This document shows positions 12,086-23,690 of a stretch of DNA of 64,000 bases, piece after piece. Made by a program: the position numbers and the translations under genes. The first letter of the stretch is position 1, and each line of letters starts with the position of its first letter. The notes beneath the pieces were generated by a model, which worked only from the letters and a program-made list of their open reading frames with translations, had not been told where the DNA came from and did not search any database. The DNA comes from Epiperipatus broadwayi. Taxonomy: Eukaryota; Onychophora; Udeonychophora; Euonychophora; Peripatidae. The stretch covers positions 791,501 through 855,500 of the forward strand of contig JAQFVV010006451.1 in assembly GCA_028023455.1 (NCBI GenBank), given 5' to 3'.

Positions 12086-12213
12086 AAGAAGAAAAAGTAG
12101 TCTTGCATTGGAGGTCGAGAGGTCAGCGCGACTGCCTTGCAGGCGGTTGCCCGGGTTGCGGGTTCGCGTCCCGGCCGATGCTATGACACTTAAAAAAAAA
12201 GAAGGAAAAATAG
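12086..12213 (+). mobile_element. tRNA-derived SINE, best-preserved head
   Basis: From about 12101: box A GGTCGAGAGGTCAGC, an anticodon arm ACTGC-CTTGCAG-GCGGT that pairs fully and places TGC at the anticodon, box B GGTTCGCGTCC, and tail GATGCTATGACACTT plus A-run. The anticodon arm makes a tRNA-Ala(UGC)-like origin the best guess. Imperfect flanking repeats AGAAGAAAAAGTAG and AGAAGGAAAAATAG look like a TSD. Confidence 0.88.
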
Positions 12214-12378
12214 ATATGAACACTGACAAAACGCATATATATAATTATTTGAAAATTAAAAAAACAATATTATTAATTGATATTTTGACAGTACCTGTAA
12301 ATTATTTTAAAATCAAAACTCAACATAAATGAGGAATTTTTTCATTACCCAAAAAAAATTCGTTTGTGAAATGTTTTA

Positions 12379-12420
12379 CCAACTGATGAGTGCTGGTTCA
12401 GCACAAAATACATCTTGAGG
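12379..12420 (+). ncRNA. Decayed hammerhead motif (family A)
   Basis: CCAA-CTGATGA-GTGCTGG-TTCAGCAC is intact, but GAAA is replaced by AAAA and the stem III/stem I 3' side is altered. An isolated fragment of the family with good stem II. Confidence 0.5.
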
Positions 12421-12429
12421 GTCATTTGT

Positions 12430-14145
12430 CTTTTATTGTATCTTTATTTACATGAATTTAAAAGAATATGTGGTTAATACTGAAGTTATTTAATATATTT
12501 ATAAATATATTATACGTGGTAAAAGGGAATATGAATAACTCGATGTGTTTGTATGTTTAATTCTAATCAGATATATTAATCTTTAATTGAGTTTTAAAGT
12601 GTATATCTGTGCTAGAGATAATCTCTAGTTTAGTAAACGATTAATAAGGTTGAGTTAATTTGACACTTATAATTCAAAATGTAATTACGAAAAAAAATAA
12701 CTAAAATGTAAAGATTCAGTCATATTTTAATTTGTAAAGCAATTATCTCGTTTGTAAATTTGTTTTTAGATTTACGATAGATTGTTTTTATTTGAGCCGT
12801 AATGGCATAAAGAAATAAACCAGATTGATTTTTGAACGGAAAGTGTTGCCAAATAAAACCGTCAGGGAAAAATTGAAAAAAAGCCAACAAGCAAGTAGAG
12901 GGAGAAAATAAGCAATATCACTAAAAAAGCATTTATACGCTGCAAAATCACACCATTATGCAAAAAGTAACTGCTCTATTGAGAAGTTAAGAATTGAACA
13001 TTAAACGTAAACAAGCATACCAACTGTGATTATCCCTAGAATATAAGCTTGCCTTGAAATTTACCTAGACAAAAATTCTTTGAAATCTTCATGCTAGAAG
13101 CCCAGGATCTTGCCAGAAAACAAGTGTCAACTTTAAATGAATCTCTTTTCTCACTTATAGAATAAATAGTCAACAACAAACGATTATTTTCGACATTGTG
13201 GATAAGGCTAATAATATTTGTTAATAATCAGAATTTAAATAATTAACAAAGCTACATTCATTTTGCATCTCTAAAAAAGAAAGTACCCTGAGAAGAGCAA
13301 AGTAGTCCTTATGGACAGAATGAACAGTATGTATATTTATTTATTTTTGTTTCTGTTTGAGCTCACAAATTTATAATAAGTTAAAACCTAAAGGTACCTG
13401 GATGTGATAATTATTTTTATATAATTCATTAAACAATTTTATTATTATTTAATTTATGTAACATTTTATAATTATAATTGCTTATTTCTGTCTATTGTTT
13501 TAAGGAAGAAAGTGTATTGTAAATATTTATTATTATTTTTTAGTATTAATGTGTGTATTTTATTATTAGATATTGTACATTAGTATTTAACTCTAATTAC
13601 TTGAAAAGAAAGTTCATATAGAATATGGTATAAAATTATTCATAACTAATATATTCTTCAGTGAAATGCTCACTATGCCATATTCAAATCTCTTCTTACA
13701 GCTGTTTATTACTTTATATTTTAAGTTTCATTTGTTGAATTAGTTTTGTATTATTAAAATATAAAATGTTTCACCATCTTTTGTCTTTTCTATATACTAT
13801 TAATATTAGTAAAACAAATTAAACTTCATTATTTGATGTGTGTGGTTATAGAATATCAATTTATTAGACATAAATGTTATAATTAATTATCACATGTAAA
13901 ACTTCTAGCATTGTGGGATGTAAGAATGCAATGGTAATGGTTAGTTGGATTGTTTGTATGATGATGATAGTGTTTTAATGCTACAGGTGACACAATAAAT
14001 TCAAACCATCACTGTCACATTATTCTTAGGTCTCTACTGATTAATTAATCTTTGCTTATACACATTTCATTTCAATTGAAAATTGAAGTTTGCAATATAT
14101 TATTTTTCTTTTTTAAAATATATTCCACACTGTATACTATCACAA
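12430..14145. other. AT-rich sequence without recognised feature
   Basis: No ORF above background, no repeats matched to the rest of the window. Confidence 0.6.
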
Positions 14146-14256
14146 CATTATATTTAGTAATTTGAACTCAGATTTTCACATGACCATCAACTCTCCAAGC
14201 CATCTCATATTACTGACCCCACCTGATCACACACATGTTGAAAAAATAAATAATCA

Positions 14257-14296
14257 CCAATATGTATTTCATACCAGACCAGAAGTCATCAGTTGG
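14257..14296 (-). ncRNA. Hammerhead motif in left arm (family A)
   Basis: Minus strand: CCAA-CTGATGA core perfect, GAAA present, TTGG on the 3' side, but stem III has lost two bases (TACATAT) and stem II is distorted. Confidence 0.55.
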
Positions 14297-14347
14297 TCCA
14301 AATCTGAGCACTGATTGTATATATGTGTGTGAGGATAGTAATCTGGA

Positions 14348-14389
14348 CCAATTGATGATTGCTGGTTGAGCATGAAATACGTATATTGG
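14348..14389 (+). ncRNA. Hammerhead motif in right arm (family A)
   Basis: CCAA, then TTGATGA (first core C changed to T), stem II TGCT/AGCA, GAAA, TAC/GTA, T-A cut site and TTGG. Only one core change from the 5.7 kb copy. Confidence 0.65.
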
Positions 14390-14519
14390 TGATTATTTAT
14401 CTTTTTAACATGTGTGTGATCAGATGAGTCAGCAATATGAGATGGCTTGGAGAGTTGAGGGTCATGTGAAAGTTTGAGTTTGAACTCCTATATATTACAG
14501 TATATATATGTGCAGGTGT

Positions 14520-16285
14520 GTGTAAGCTTGTACAGTGTATTAAATTAACATATATTTAGGTATTTTTAACTTAAAAACTATTCATTTCATTTTAGTTGAA
14601 TAATATCTTCTTCAGTACTATTCTTCAACTCTATAAAGTGAGAGTTGGCAAACATTATAACATAAAGAGCACTTCAAGCAACAGATTATGACATCTTGTT
14701 TTACAAAATGGAGATTTGGTGACCTTAAGAAACATCCAGCACATATTTACTTCAAATCAATTCTACTTTTCGACTTTTACATTTGTTACATTGATGTGAC
14801 CTTTGGCATTATATATTTTTGGTTAACTTCTAATTTACCAAATATCCAAAAATTTTATTTCTGAATAAAAATTTTAATTAAAGTTCGTATATCATGTTAT
14901 GTACATATATTTGAAGCATTTCATATTTGAAAAAGAGATTTTGATAGAACCATCATATTTTCTTAAAGAAGATTACTGTATTTTTTTATTAAATTCCAAA
15001 AAGTTTCTTAAATCTTCAGATTCTACAATTCCAAATATACCAAATATTTCATAGATTAATTATAGCAATTATACAATCAAATCATTACAGTTTTGACAAT
15101 ACAGCAAAAAAAAAATCAATTGATTGCCAGCAAAAAGAAAAAGAGCTGAATACATAATGTCTTAAAAAGTTTGAAGATGATTATGATGTAAGCCACATGA
15201 ACTTTATGAACATCATAATCCCAGATATAAAGAGTTGATGATACAATCCTTATCCTGAGATGAAATACATATAGTTGTTTTTATTTTTACACATATAATA
15301 CCCTGTAATTTATGACTTTACATTGTTTCAAAATTAGATGAATATATTTGAGCAATATGCATCATCATTTATGATTGCTGTCTGTTTGCTCATCCTGTTG
15401 ACCCTTATCTCTTATGACTCTGATCATATGTTTTAAAAGATGTGGTATAAATATATTTAAAATCATACAATGTTGCTTAATCTATAAATAAAAAAAGTTA
15501 TTTATTATTTTGCTATTTAAAAATGATGGATACTGCCAAAGGTCAACTACTTATAAAATTTCAGTGATTATTTGAAAAAATTTATATAAATAATAACTCC
15601 ACTCTAATACACTAATATCGCACTATGAGAAACTTCCCCACTTTTTTCAGAAAAGCAGTGAAAGAAAAGACATTTCCAGGTGGGTATGGGCCGTTTGTGT
15701 CGTTTGTATGTTATACTCTAGCTAACCAGATTATCGTATGGGCCATTTGTGTCATTCCGTATGTTATACTCTAACTAACCAGATTATCATTTTCTGACCA
15801 ATAATTAGATAGTTCACTAAGTTTAAACTCACTTGGAAAATCAAAACACTATCCAGTTTTACTGACTATGATAAATAATTAATTAGTTATTGTGCAGACT
15901 TAATGCCTAACTACATGAAATATCAGAGTGGGCTTATTCAATCCAGAAATTTTTCCTTAACAAGTCCAGGGTTTTATTAAAAGCTAAATCTTTTTTTAAA
16001 CATATAAGCATATTAATAAAAAAAATGAATGTTTAATTGTTTAGAAAATTATATGGTTTTCAAAAGTAGAAAATAAGAGGCTGTCGTTTGTTTAGGGGAT
16101 CATTAGCTATTGAATTCATCTCTTTTACAACTATGCTAAATTGCACAAGATATAGACACATTGAATTTTATTAATAACCAAAAATAAAATAAAATATTGG
16201 AATCACGTCATCATTCAAAAATTCATAACATCAGAAATAACAGAAATGAGTGTCACGTGTGGACTTTAAGTGTCACTCAGTCACT
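14520..16285. other. AT-rich sequence; small tandem duplication at 15684-15790
   Basis: At 15684-15790 a unit of about 52 bp beginning TATGGGCC and ending CCAGATTATC is present twice in tandem with few changes. Otherwise nothing recognised. Confidence 0.75.
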
Positions 16286-16289
16286 ATTT

Positions 16290-16480
16290 TTATCAAAAGC
16301 ACTCCAATTAGGCTTAATTTTATGACTAATTTCATCCATTACGTTACCATCTTGAACTAATAATCTTGCAAAGGTATTTGGAGTAGTTAATTTCTAATTA
16401 ATTGTTTTATTTTTACTTTTTGAGAAAACCACTGAACATTATTTCATCTTTTTAGCCTTCATCTTCAGTTTCGGAGATAT
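16290..16480 (-). mobile_element. RTE LINE fragment (3' part of ORF2)
   Basis: Collinear with 24196-24390 of the young RTE copy: AAAAGCACTCCAA, ATTTCATCCATTACGTTACC and TTTGAGAAAACCACTGAACA are all recognisable counterparts. Encodes a decayed part of the region between RT and the C-terminus. Short, old fragment. Confidence 0.65.
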
Positions 16481-17194
16481 AAAGATTTATTCTAATTTCT
16501 TTTTTTATATAATAAAGAAATTCTTGTTAAAAGTTTGAATTTTTATTTCGATATTGAAAAGTTTTAAAAGTAAAAATTTTAAAATGGCTAACAAGATTAG
16601 GTTTCTGCAAAAATAGGTTTTTAAGATAAAAAAAATATAAAAAAAATATTGATAAATTATAGATGAATCAATCAGTAATAATAATATATAAATTTAAGAA
16701 GATATAAAAATGAAAAATCGTTCATCAGAAAAAGTTTTAATTTAAGCTGAAAATAAATGTCAAGCTATAATTAAAGATTAAAAGTAGGAAAAGTTTGATG
16801 TCTTTTCAATCGAGTGGAACTTGAAAAGTGTTTCGAAAGTTAAAATTCCAAAATATTAAGAAACTTTTAAATGTATTTTTATCCCAAGAAGCAAAATTTT
16901 AAATTCAACAAGAAAAAATTAAAATGTGTTATCATTTGTTATATCCAAATATCAATGGGTATTAATTTTGTAAATAGAAAAAAATAAAAATACCGTTCCG
17001 ATTTACCATACAATAAAAAGCATGTGCATTTAAATTCGGTAGAAAAACAACTAACATTTTAATGGATAATATTTTTTATCTTTAGATATTTATGCAATGG
17101 AATAAGTGATATCGATGAATAACACTGTAATCAATACTTCTAACACAATATGTCATTTTGTTATACTGAATATTTCTAATATATGTTAAATAGA

Positions 17195-17465
17195 GGAATT
17201 TGTAATCTGGATTTTTCAGTCTATCCATTCATTCTATCTCAAGCATCAATACACGTGACCATACACATACTAAAAACATACATAATCCCCAATATACACA
17301 TTTAATGGAGAACCAGCAATCATCAGTTGGGCCAGATCATAATTTCCCACACATTTATACAATCAATGCTCGATTTATATTAAGATAGCAATTCTTCAAA
17401 CTTTAATGGACCTGGTTCAATCTTCTCATCTCTTGAACTATTCAACTATCCATTTCATTGAAAAT
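17195..17465 (-). repeat. Hammerhead-repeat copy (family A/B)
   Basis: Minus-strand copy with the full set of family blocks: CCATTAAAGTTTGAAGAATT, TATCTTAATATAAATC, GGGAAATTATGATCTGGCCC, the hammerhead, and a 3' block CTTGAGATAGAATGA. Confidence 0.8.
17289..17330 (-). ncRNA. Hammerhead motif, GAAA box damaged
   Basis: Minus strand: CCAA-CTGATGA-TTGCTGG intact, TTGG 3' strand intact; GAAA changed to TAAA and stem II 3' side altered. Confidence 0.55.
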
Positions 17466-17743
17466 CTGATGAGAAAATTCTCAAATCCTTTGTTGGTTTT
17501 GATATTATAATCATGCCCATGTAGACATTATGTTAATCCAATCCCTTGCATTACTGAACATTATGTATTCATATATATTAATAGGAGAGGGATAGGCTGA
17601 ATTTATACTAAGATGTAATCTATTTTCTGAGCAATATGTTATTGTAAGGCAGTATTCCTATTCGCTTATATTGAATGTTTCCTATATATGTAAATAAAGG
17701 GATTTGAATTTTTCAGTCTATTCATTTTTCATGCACATCATCC

Positions 17744-17784
17744 CCAATATATATGTTTTATTAGAACCAGCACTCATCAGTTGG
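17744..17784 (-). ncRNA. Hammerhead motif, stem II/GAAA damaged
   Basis: Minus strand: CCAA-CTGATGA-GTGCTGG present and TTGG present, but GAAA reads AAAA and the stem II 3' strand is lost. Confidence 0.45.
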
Positions 17785-18047
17785 GCCAGATCATAATCTC
17801 CCACACATATATGAAATCAGTCCTCAGTTTATATTAAGATAACAATTTCTCAAACTTTAATGGACTGGCTTAAATCTTTTCACTTTTCCATCTATTCAAC
17901 CATCCATTTTATTGAAAAACCATGATGGAATGCTCAAAGCCTAGTTTTTTAATGAAAGGGATGGTTCAATAGCTAAAGAGATGAAAGGATTTAAGCCTGC
18001 CCATTAAAGTTTGAGAAATTGTTATCTTAATATAAACTAAGCACTTG

Positions 18048-18049
<2 letters not shown>

Positions 18050-18108
<59 letters not shown>
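18050..18108. repeat. (TA)n microsatellite
   Basis: About 29 TA units followed by TGTATG and ten G residues, inside a hammerhead repeat. Confidence 0.97.
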
Positions 18109-18113
<5 letters not shown>

Positions 18114-18289
18114 GGGGGGGGGAGATTATGATAAATGTTGGTTCTGTATGAAATATATATATTGGGGATTATGTGTAGTTTTTGCATAGTGTGTGGTCAT
18201 GTATATTGGTTGCTTGAGATAGAGTGGAGGATAAATAGATTAAAATATCCTGAGTTCAAATCCCTTTATCTGCATTAATGTAATCAATA

Positions 18290-19115
18290 ATTGTTTTCCA
18301 ATTTCAGTGCTTATGTTATATAAACAAAAAATTTATGATTTTTTTTAATAATTAAAGTACAAGCCCTTTTTGGTATCCAGTAATGGAGAAATGGTATTAA
18401 AAAATTACTCACAAGACCAGTAAACAGTCTTAACACTTTACCTTAAATATTGCATTCTAGTAATCAATTCATAGTTAAAAAGATAAATGAAGAGTATTAC
18501 TTTTGTCAGACTAACTGAAAAAAACCTCAACTTGCTCTATGAAAAAGTTATATTCTATTTTTCTTAACTTCTCCAAAATTTTAAGTAATTTTGTCATTAT
18601 ATGTGTGTTTATTGTTTTGATTCTTTTCTATTCAATCCAGAACCTTTTTTTTTGCCATATAATAAACTAATGTCAGGACATATTATATATACTTACATAA
18701 TATTTTAGTTTAATTATTATACATTATATAGTAGCAAAATCTATCCTTTATGTAGTTTATTGGGTAAAAATTTCACCAGATGGTTGTAAAATCAATTTCT
18801 ACACACTCCTACAATCCCTTTCAGATTATCTAATTTGCTTCAATAGCTTTACTTAATTATTATGCTATGCAGGCTAAGTATTGGAAGCATCTACAAAACA
18901 ATAATTTTGATTTGCTGTGTAAATCTAAATTTAGATCAATATTTAATAAATTATAGTCATAGTGGTTATAAAAACCTAAAACTCTATTTACATCTACTTT
19001 ACAATAATTAACTTTATCTTCATCAGTTTAATTGCAGTTTGTTTACTTTTACTTGTTCTCAAAATAAAATTAATATTTTCTACTATATAATTTAATTTAA
19101 TGATTTTATGCAATG
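18290..19115. other. No recognised feature
   Basis: AT-rich; nothing supportable. Confidence 0.6.
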
Positions 19116-19639
19116 TACACCTGGGTCTCATTTTATGTGGTAGATAGGTTCCTCAGAAAATGCGCACAAAAGAAGTCACACAAAAACAGACCTAACTTAC
19201 CTTGAAAATGGGGGATAAGTTACTGTAATTTTAAAAAATTACATAAAAGCAAAGCAACAACGTAAAATTACTTTAAAATTCGCACAAAAAAAAAGTAAGG
19301 AAATAAAATATGACTAATAAAAAATTTCAAATTTGAAAAAAATTGATACAAGACAAACTTTTTTTTACTTATTTATTAACTACAGTATTTAATTTTATTC
19401 AAAACAATATATTTTTATGCGTAATTTATAATATTTTTTATTTTTTTATTCATGTACAGTATTGACGATAAGTAAGTTTGTAAACTAGTAAGGCATCAGA
19501 TTCATCATGATGTAATGTGATGTGATGTATTGTAGCTTCTCCTTAAATGAAGTCAAAAATCTCTCGGCAATTATGCCCAGAGAAACCTGTTAGCTACTTC
19601 ACAAGAGGAAATACAACTAGCACCAACTTCATTTTTTTA

Positions 19640-19859
19640 ATTGCTGTTATTGTGGACTCACCCAAACAAAATATTTTCCAATTGCTGTTGATTCTTCTGA
19701 TTTTGCTAAGCGATCTAAAATTGAAATTTTTGTTTCCAAAGAAATGTATTTTTTGGGGTGTTTTTTTCTTTCTCTGTTAGAGTAAACTAAAAGTTTAAAA
19801 TAAAAATAAGAACTTAGACTTATGATAATAAAAAACACCGACTCACCACTGTTGGACAA
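19640..19859 (-). pseudogene. Tigger/pogo transposase N-terminal HTH fragment
   Basis: Minus-strand frame contains KKYISLETKISILDRLAKSE followed by STAIGKYF. This matches the K-x-LT-L-x-x-K-x-x-I-L-x-x-L-x-x-G-x-S-x-x-x-I-A-x-x-F signature of the CENP-B N-terminal DNA-binding domain in Tigger transposases, which would bind the terminal inverted repeats. The DDE catalytic domain is not visible. Confidence 0.55.
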
Positions 19860-20321
19860 AATTTAATTAAAACTAACAATTAAAAATTAAATTCTTATTT
19901 TTGTCTTTAATTTTTTAATTTTCAATTCAGTTTAAAAATCAAATTTCATTGTTTCGCATCACATTAATTTCAGATCACGTTGTGTTAATTATAATTAAAA
20001 ATCAGATTTTAATTGTCAAATTTAATTGTGCCCACCGCTATAACTCACCTTTTAAAAATAAACTTGCAGACACTAAATGATTAATTGATTATGTACTATT
20101 TTTTAAAAAAGCAAAAATAGAATGATTTAAAATGCAAAAACAACAAGCATAATAAAGCATCTATAATGTTTGAATAGATTTACATTATAATCTTGTAAAA
20201 TTTAATGTGTGTATATGAAATGGGGAAATCCTGATTTAAAGTGAATTATGAACTTCTTTATTGCATAAAATCTATTACAGTACTATTATAAAGCGCTGAA
20301 AATATTGAAATTATTAGAGAG

Positions 20322-20424
20322 AAGTCAAACTCCGATATGCACTATTACTTTAAATATGATATGTGAGTGTGCAAAATTTATAATATTTAAAGTAATAGTG
20401 CATTATCGGAGCTCGACTTCTGAT
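20322..20424. repeat. Perfect-looking hairpin inside the Tigger remnant
   Basis: ATGCACTATTACTTTAAATAT and its reverse complement flank a loop of about 28 nt; the stem extends outward through CTCCGAT/ATCGGAG and GAAGTC/GACTTC. Arms are about 37 bp. Confidence 0.8.
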
Positions 20425-20544
20425 CTAATAATTTTTATCCCATAAAAGAAAACCGCATACAAAGATATTAAGAAGAAACATGAACCGCTTAACTTCAAAA
20501 TCGCATTAAATAAATCCACATAAAATGAGACCCGGGTGTGTATA

Positions 20545-21155
20545 GAAAAAATATATAGTAAAACAATAAATGTATTAGTCTCCTTGCATGTGATATTTGA
20601 TTTCAAGTTGTGGGCAGATAACAAAGATCACAAATACAGTAAATTGTATTATATAATTTTAATATCAATCAAATTTAAGAGTTTATAAGATGTTAATAAA
20701 AACTATTGGCTATGAGACTGAGAATTCACTTAAGTCTCATGTAAGTGTTATTGTTTTCTAATGAATGCCTTTTTTTTTTTACCAGAATGGGATAAAATGT
20801 TATTAATTTTATTAAACTATTTTTAAAACAATACTTTTTTGACATCAAAGTCATCTTCTTAGTTTTGAGAAAATATTTACAAAATAAGATTTTAAATGCA
20901 TTTTAAAAATTTTAACGATTTTCTTTTAACCTATATTTCAATTGCTTTTGAGAACAATTATCATTCTATCAGCATTTAATATTATCACATGATTATGGCT
21001 AAAGGTTACTCCGTGAGTCCAATACTATAAGTAAAACACATTCATATATAAGATAAAGATTTATCATAAATGTAATTTCATTTTTTAAAGTCTGTGCATT
21101 AACAATAATAAGTGAAGAAAATATATTTTGAATTCTTTATCTTTTATATTTAAAC
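20545..21155. other. No recognised feature
   Basis: AT-rich; nothing supportable. Confidence 0.6.
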
Positions 21156-21159
21156 CACT

Positions 21160-21400
21160 GAACATCACATGATCACCATTTTTTATGCTTACACAACTGT
21201 TTACACAGAAGCTAACTCTCCATATTGTAGTGCTCAGTGCAAGACAGAGTAATCAATGGATGCAAGAAGGTGTGTAGATAAAATCCCTATCTAGTGTCTA
21301 CTCATCTAATATCCTCAGACTAGTTTCTAGTTTGTGGCTTTCATCAATGAAAAGTCTTGGATCTGAAATCACTGCATCTAAACCTTAGAGATCGTTTGCA
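21160..21400 (-). repeat. Interspersed repeat, family D, with hammerhead layout
   Basis: Shares with copies at 31.7, 40.9-41.4 and 61.7 kb the blocks CACATGATCACCATTTT, CAGTGCAAG, GTAATCAATGGATGC, ATCCCTATCTAGTGTCTACT and CTTGGATCTGA. Sense taken from the hammerhead is minus. Confidence 0.8.
21313..21352 (-). ncRNA. Hammerhead layout, family D
   Basis: Minus strand: stem I TTTCA/TGAGG (with G-T pairs), core TTGATGA, stem II AGCC-ACA-GACT flanked by an A-A mismatch, GAAA, then C-TA-G-TC giving a two-pair stem III and a GTC cleavage site. First core C is T, and the A-A mismatch replaces the favoured G-C pair, so this copy is probably weak or inactive. Confidence 0.55.
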
Positions 21401-21774
21401 TCTTTTAGCTTTATAATACCTAGATAACTATCTAATAAACAAAGTAAATTTTGATTTAGCATTAACACATCTGACTAGTTTTGTATTAAGTAAAAAAACA
21501 ACCGATTTTTTTGTCATGCTTAGGATTCATCTTTTAGATAGACATCACATGACAAATCAGGTAATCATCCAATATTGATTGATAAATAAGTATCTTTTTA
21601 TTTTTAGGTAGAGAGTAAAATGAGCATAGAAAACTGCATAAACTCTTACACGTCAACAATAGGCAAATGTGGATAATATTTTTTTATTCTTTTTGTTTTT
21701 TATAATATTGAAAATATCATTAATTTATATAAAATAAATAAATAATAATAATATTAATAAATAATAATAATATT

Positions 21775-21862
21775 GGTGGTCAAGTGGTCAGCACAGCTGC
21801 CTTACAAGCAGTTGTCCCGGGTTTGAGGGTTTGCTTCCTAGCCGATGCTTTGACACATGAGA

Positions 21863-21920
<58 letters not shown>
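21775..21920 (+). mobile_element. tRNA-derived SINE copy with (TAA)n tail
   Basis: GGTGGTCAAGTGGTCAGCAC box A region, TGTCCCGGGTTT, box B-like GGTTTGCTTCC, GATGCTTTGACACATGAG, then (TAA)n at about 21866-21919. Both flanks are TAA-rich, so the TSD cannot be delimited. Confidence 0.85.
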
Positions 21921-21921
<1 letters not shown>

Positions 21922-22174
21922 CATTATTGCTCAAGAATTCATAAAACGTTTGAGCACCAAAAATGACAGAGATGTGCCAAAATACATGGATATTGGCATC
22001 CAGAAGTTATTGTAATACAGAATGATCTTTGCTCTATAGAAAGCTATTAAAAGCTGTTCATCTCTCATCTTTACCCATGATATGATATACTAGACTAGTT
22101 TATTGAAAATATCCTCACCTATAAAAAATTTAAAATATTTGAAAGATAACTAAACCTTTGACTGAAAAATGCAA

Positions 22175-22314
22175 TATTTGCGTGGAATTTTTTTTTTTTA
22201 ATGTCATAGCCCCGGCCGGGATGTGAACCCACAACCTGGACAACTGCCTGCAAATGCAAGGCAGTCGCGCTGACCTCTCGACCATCAATGCAAGACTATT
22301 TGCGTGGAATTTTT
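22175..22314 (-). mobile_element. tRNA-derived SINE, full length with long perfect TSD
   Basis: Minus strand: GTCTTGCATTGATGGTCGAG (5' end, box A), CTGCCTTGCATTTGCAGGC, box B-like GGTTCACATCC, GGGGCTATGACATT and A-run. The flanking direct repeat TATTTGCGTGGAATTTTT (22175-22192 and 22297-22314) is intact, which indicates a relatively recent insertion. Confidence 0.92.
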
Positions 22315-22489
22315 AAGAATTATTATATAACAAAACACCAATTTTAAAGTACTTCTCTTCTTAGCAAGTAGCTTTTTTTGCTTGTAATAAAAAGCATACA
22401 TTTTATTCTGCATTGGTGAAAGTTGTTTCCATGAGTAATCTTGTGATCAAAGTTTCTTAATTTATTCAAGAATCTCGGCCTCAGGATGG

Positions 22490-22790
22490 CCTTTGAGCAT
22501 TCCATCATCAGATTTTCAATTGGATGGACAGTTGAAGAGTTGGAGTGTGAAGTAGATTGAAGTCTGTCCATTAAAGCATGAGGATTGTCTATCTTAATAT
22601 ATATCTGAGCACTTATAGCATATATGTGAAGAGATGGTAATCTGGACTAATTGATGATTGCTGATTTAGCATGAAATAAGTATATTGGTGATTATTTATC
22701 TTTACAACATATATATGTTCAAGTGTATCAGTGTTATGAGATAATGTGGAGAGTGGTGGGTTGTGTGAAAGTCTGTGCTCATATAAAAAT
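22490..22790 (+). repeat. Hammerhead-repeat copy (family A), plus strand
   Basis: 5' part shares TCTGTCCATTAAAG and CTATCTTAATATA with the 17 kb copies; the 3' part shares GTGTATCAGTGTTAT and GAAAGTCTGTGCTCATAT with the 5.6-5.9 kb hairpin. It therefore links the two sub-versions of the repeat into one family. Confidence 0.82.
22647..22688 (+). ncRNA. Hammerhead motif (family A), lightly decayed
   Basis: CTAA-TTGATGA-TTGCTGATTTAGCAT-GAAA-TAAGTATA-TTGG. First core C is T, and stems I and III each have a single change. Otherwise the full layout is kept. Confidence 0.6.
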
Positions 22791-22799
22791 CCTTAGTAA

Positions 22800-23127
22800 T
22801 TAGATTCAAATTTATACCTAATTTTATGTACTTTTAACATGATATCAATTATTGTTAATAATGCAATGAATGCCTTGACTTTGAAGTTCTTTACTGTTAT
22901 CAAATTAGTTTAAAATGAAAAGGTTGTTGACGACTTATATCTAAGCTTCTTTCTCCCTTATTTTGTCTTCTTCACATTAGCTGTGTTTTATTTTTTTCAC
23001 TCACTTCATTAACATTCGTAATGTGTTTTTATGTTTGATTAAATATTTCTTTTGCTGAAAAAAAATCCAAATTCTACTAAGAATTTAATTAACTGTAGTT
23101 ATGGACATCACATGCTTATAAACTAAG

Positions 23128-23199
<72 letters not shown>

Positions 23200-23690
23200 C
23201 AAAACAAGACATTATTTTATAACTCCCATAATTCTATTCAGTTCTCCCACAACTCAGTTATTTTAATGTTTGATGATTGATGATTCATTAATGCTTCATG
23301 ATTTCTCAAAATTAATATAGGTTTTTTTTGTTGTTTATTATAGTAATGTTCAATTTATATAATTTTTATGTTTTTATAATCAAATTTAAGCCCATATTTA
23401 CAAGTTTTGTTGTGATCAAATATAACAGATGCTGAAGGTCTATTTTCATCTTTTCCTAATGGTTTATCTTTTTGAACGGTTTTATATAAAAGCATATGTT
23501 CTTTTATTATTTTTTCTAATGTACATCTAGACTCTGATGTATCATTTTGATTATTCAATGTTATATCGTTATAGAGTTGACAAAAACTAAAAGTAATGTA
23601 GTCAAAAGTACTTCTAACAGAATAAGTTGAATTATATAAATATTACTGTATTTAATATGTATCAAGTTGAATTTTACTTACACCCCCGAT
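22800..23690. other. (TA)n at 23130-23196; otherwise no recognised gene
   Basis: A (TA)n tract of about 33 units. A minus-strand open frame at 23355-23558 (67 codons) has a fairly protein-like mixed composition (CTLEKIIKEHM; GLKFDYKN) but matches no family I know. Confidence 0.6.

Larger units (their letters stand above)
14150..14515. repeat. Large palindrome with a hammerhead motif in each arm
   Basis: 14155-14312 and 14333-14510 are inverted copies of the family A repeat, sharing the blocks GAACTCAGA/TTTGAGTTTGAACTC, CATGTGTGTGATCAG and CCATCTCATATT. Each arm has a hammerhead oriented outwards. Confidence 0.85.
17696..18275. repeat. Head-to-head inverted pair of hammerhead repeats
   Basis: 17696-17940 is a minus-strand copy and 17945-18275 a plus-strand copy of the same family; they meet near 17942 with their 5' ends together. 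The plus copy has gained a (TA)n tract at 18050-18108 followed by a G-run. Confidence 0.8.
19118..20540 (-). mobile_element. pogo/Tigger-like DNA transposon remnant
   Basis: Inverted ends: left CACCTGGGTCTCATTTTATG, right the reverse complement CATAAAATGAGACCCGGGTG. A TA dinucleotide lies directly outside the left end (19116-19117) and at 20541, as expected for TA-target insertion. Internal minus-strand frame has a pogo/CENP-B type helix-turn-helix. At 1.4 kb it is too short for an intact autonomous element, and most of the transposase is missing. Confidence 0.65.

Noticed and set aside
23355-23558. 67-codon minus frame and 48-codon plus frame at 35444-35590 with protein-like composition
   Set aside because: No family motif, no splice or promoter context, and such lengths are expected by chance in 64 kb.
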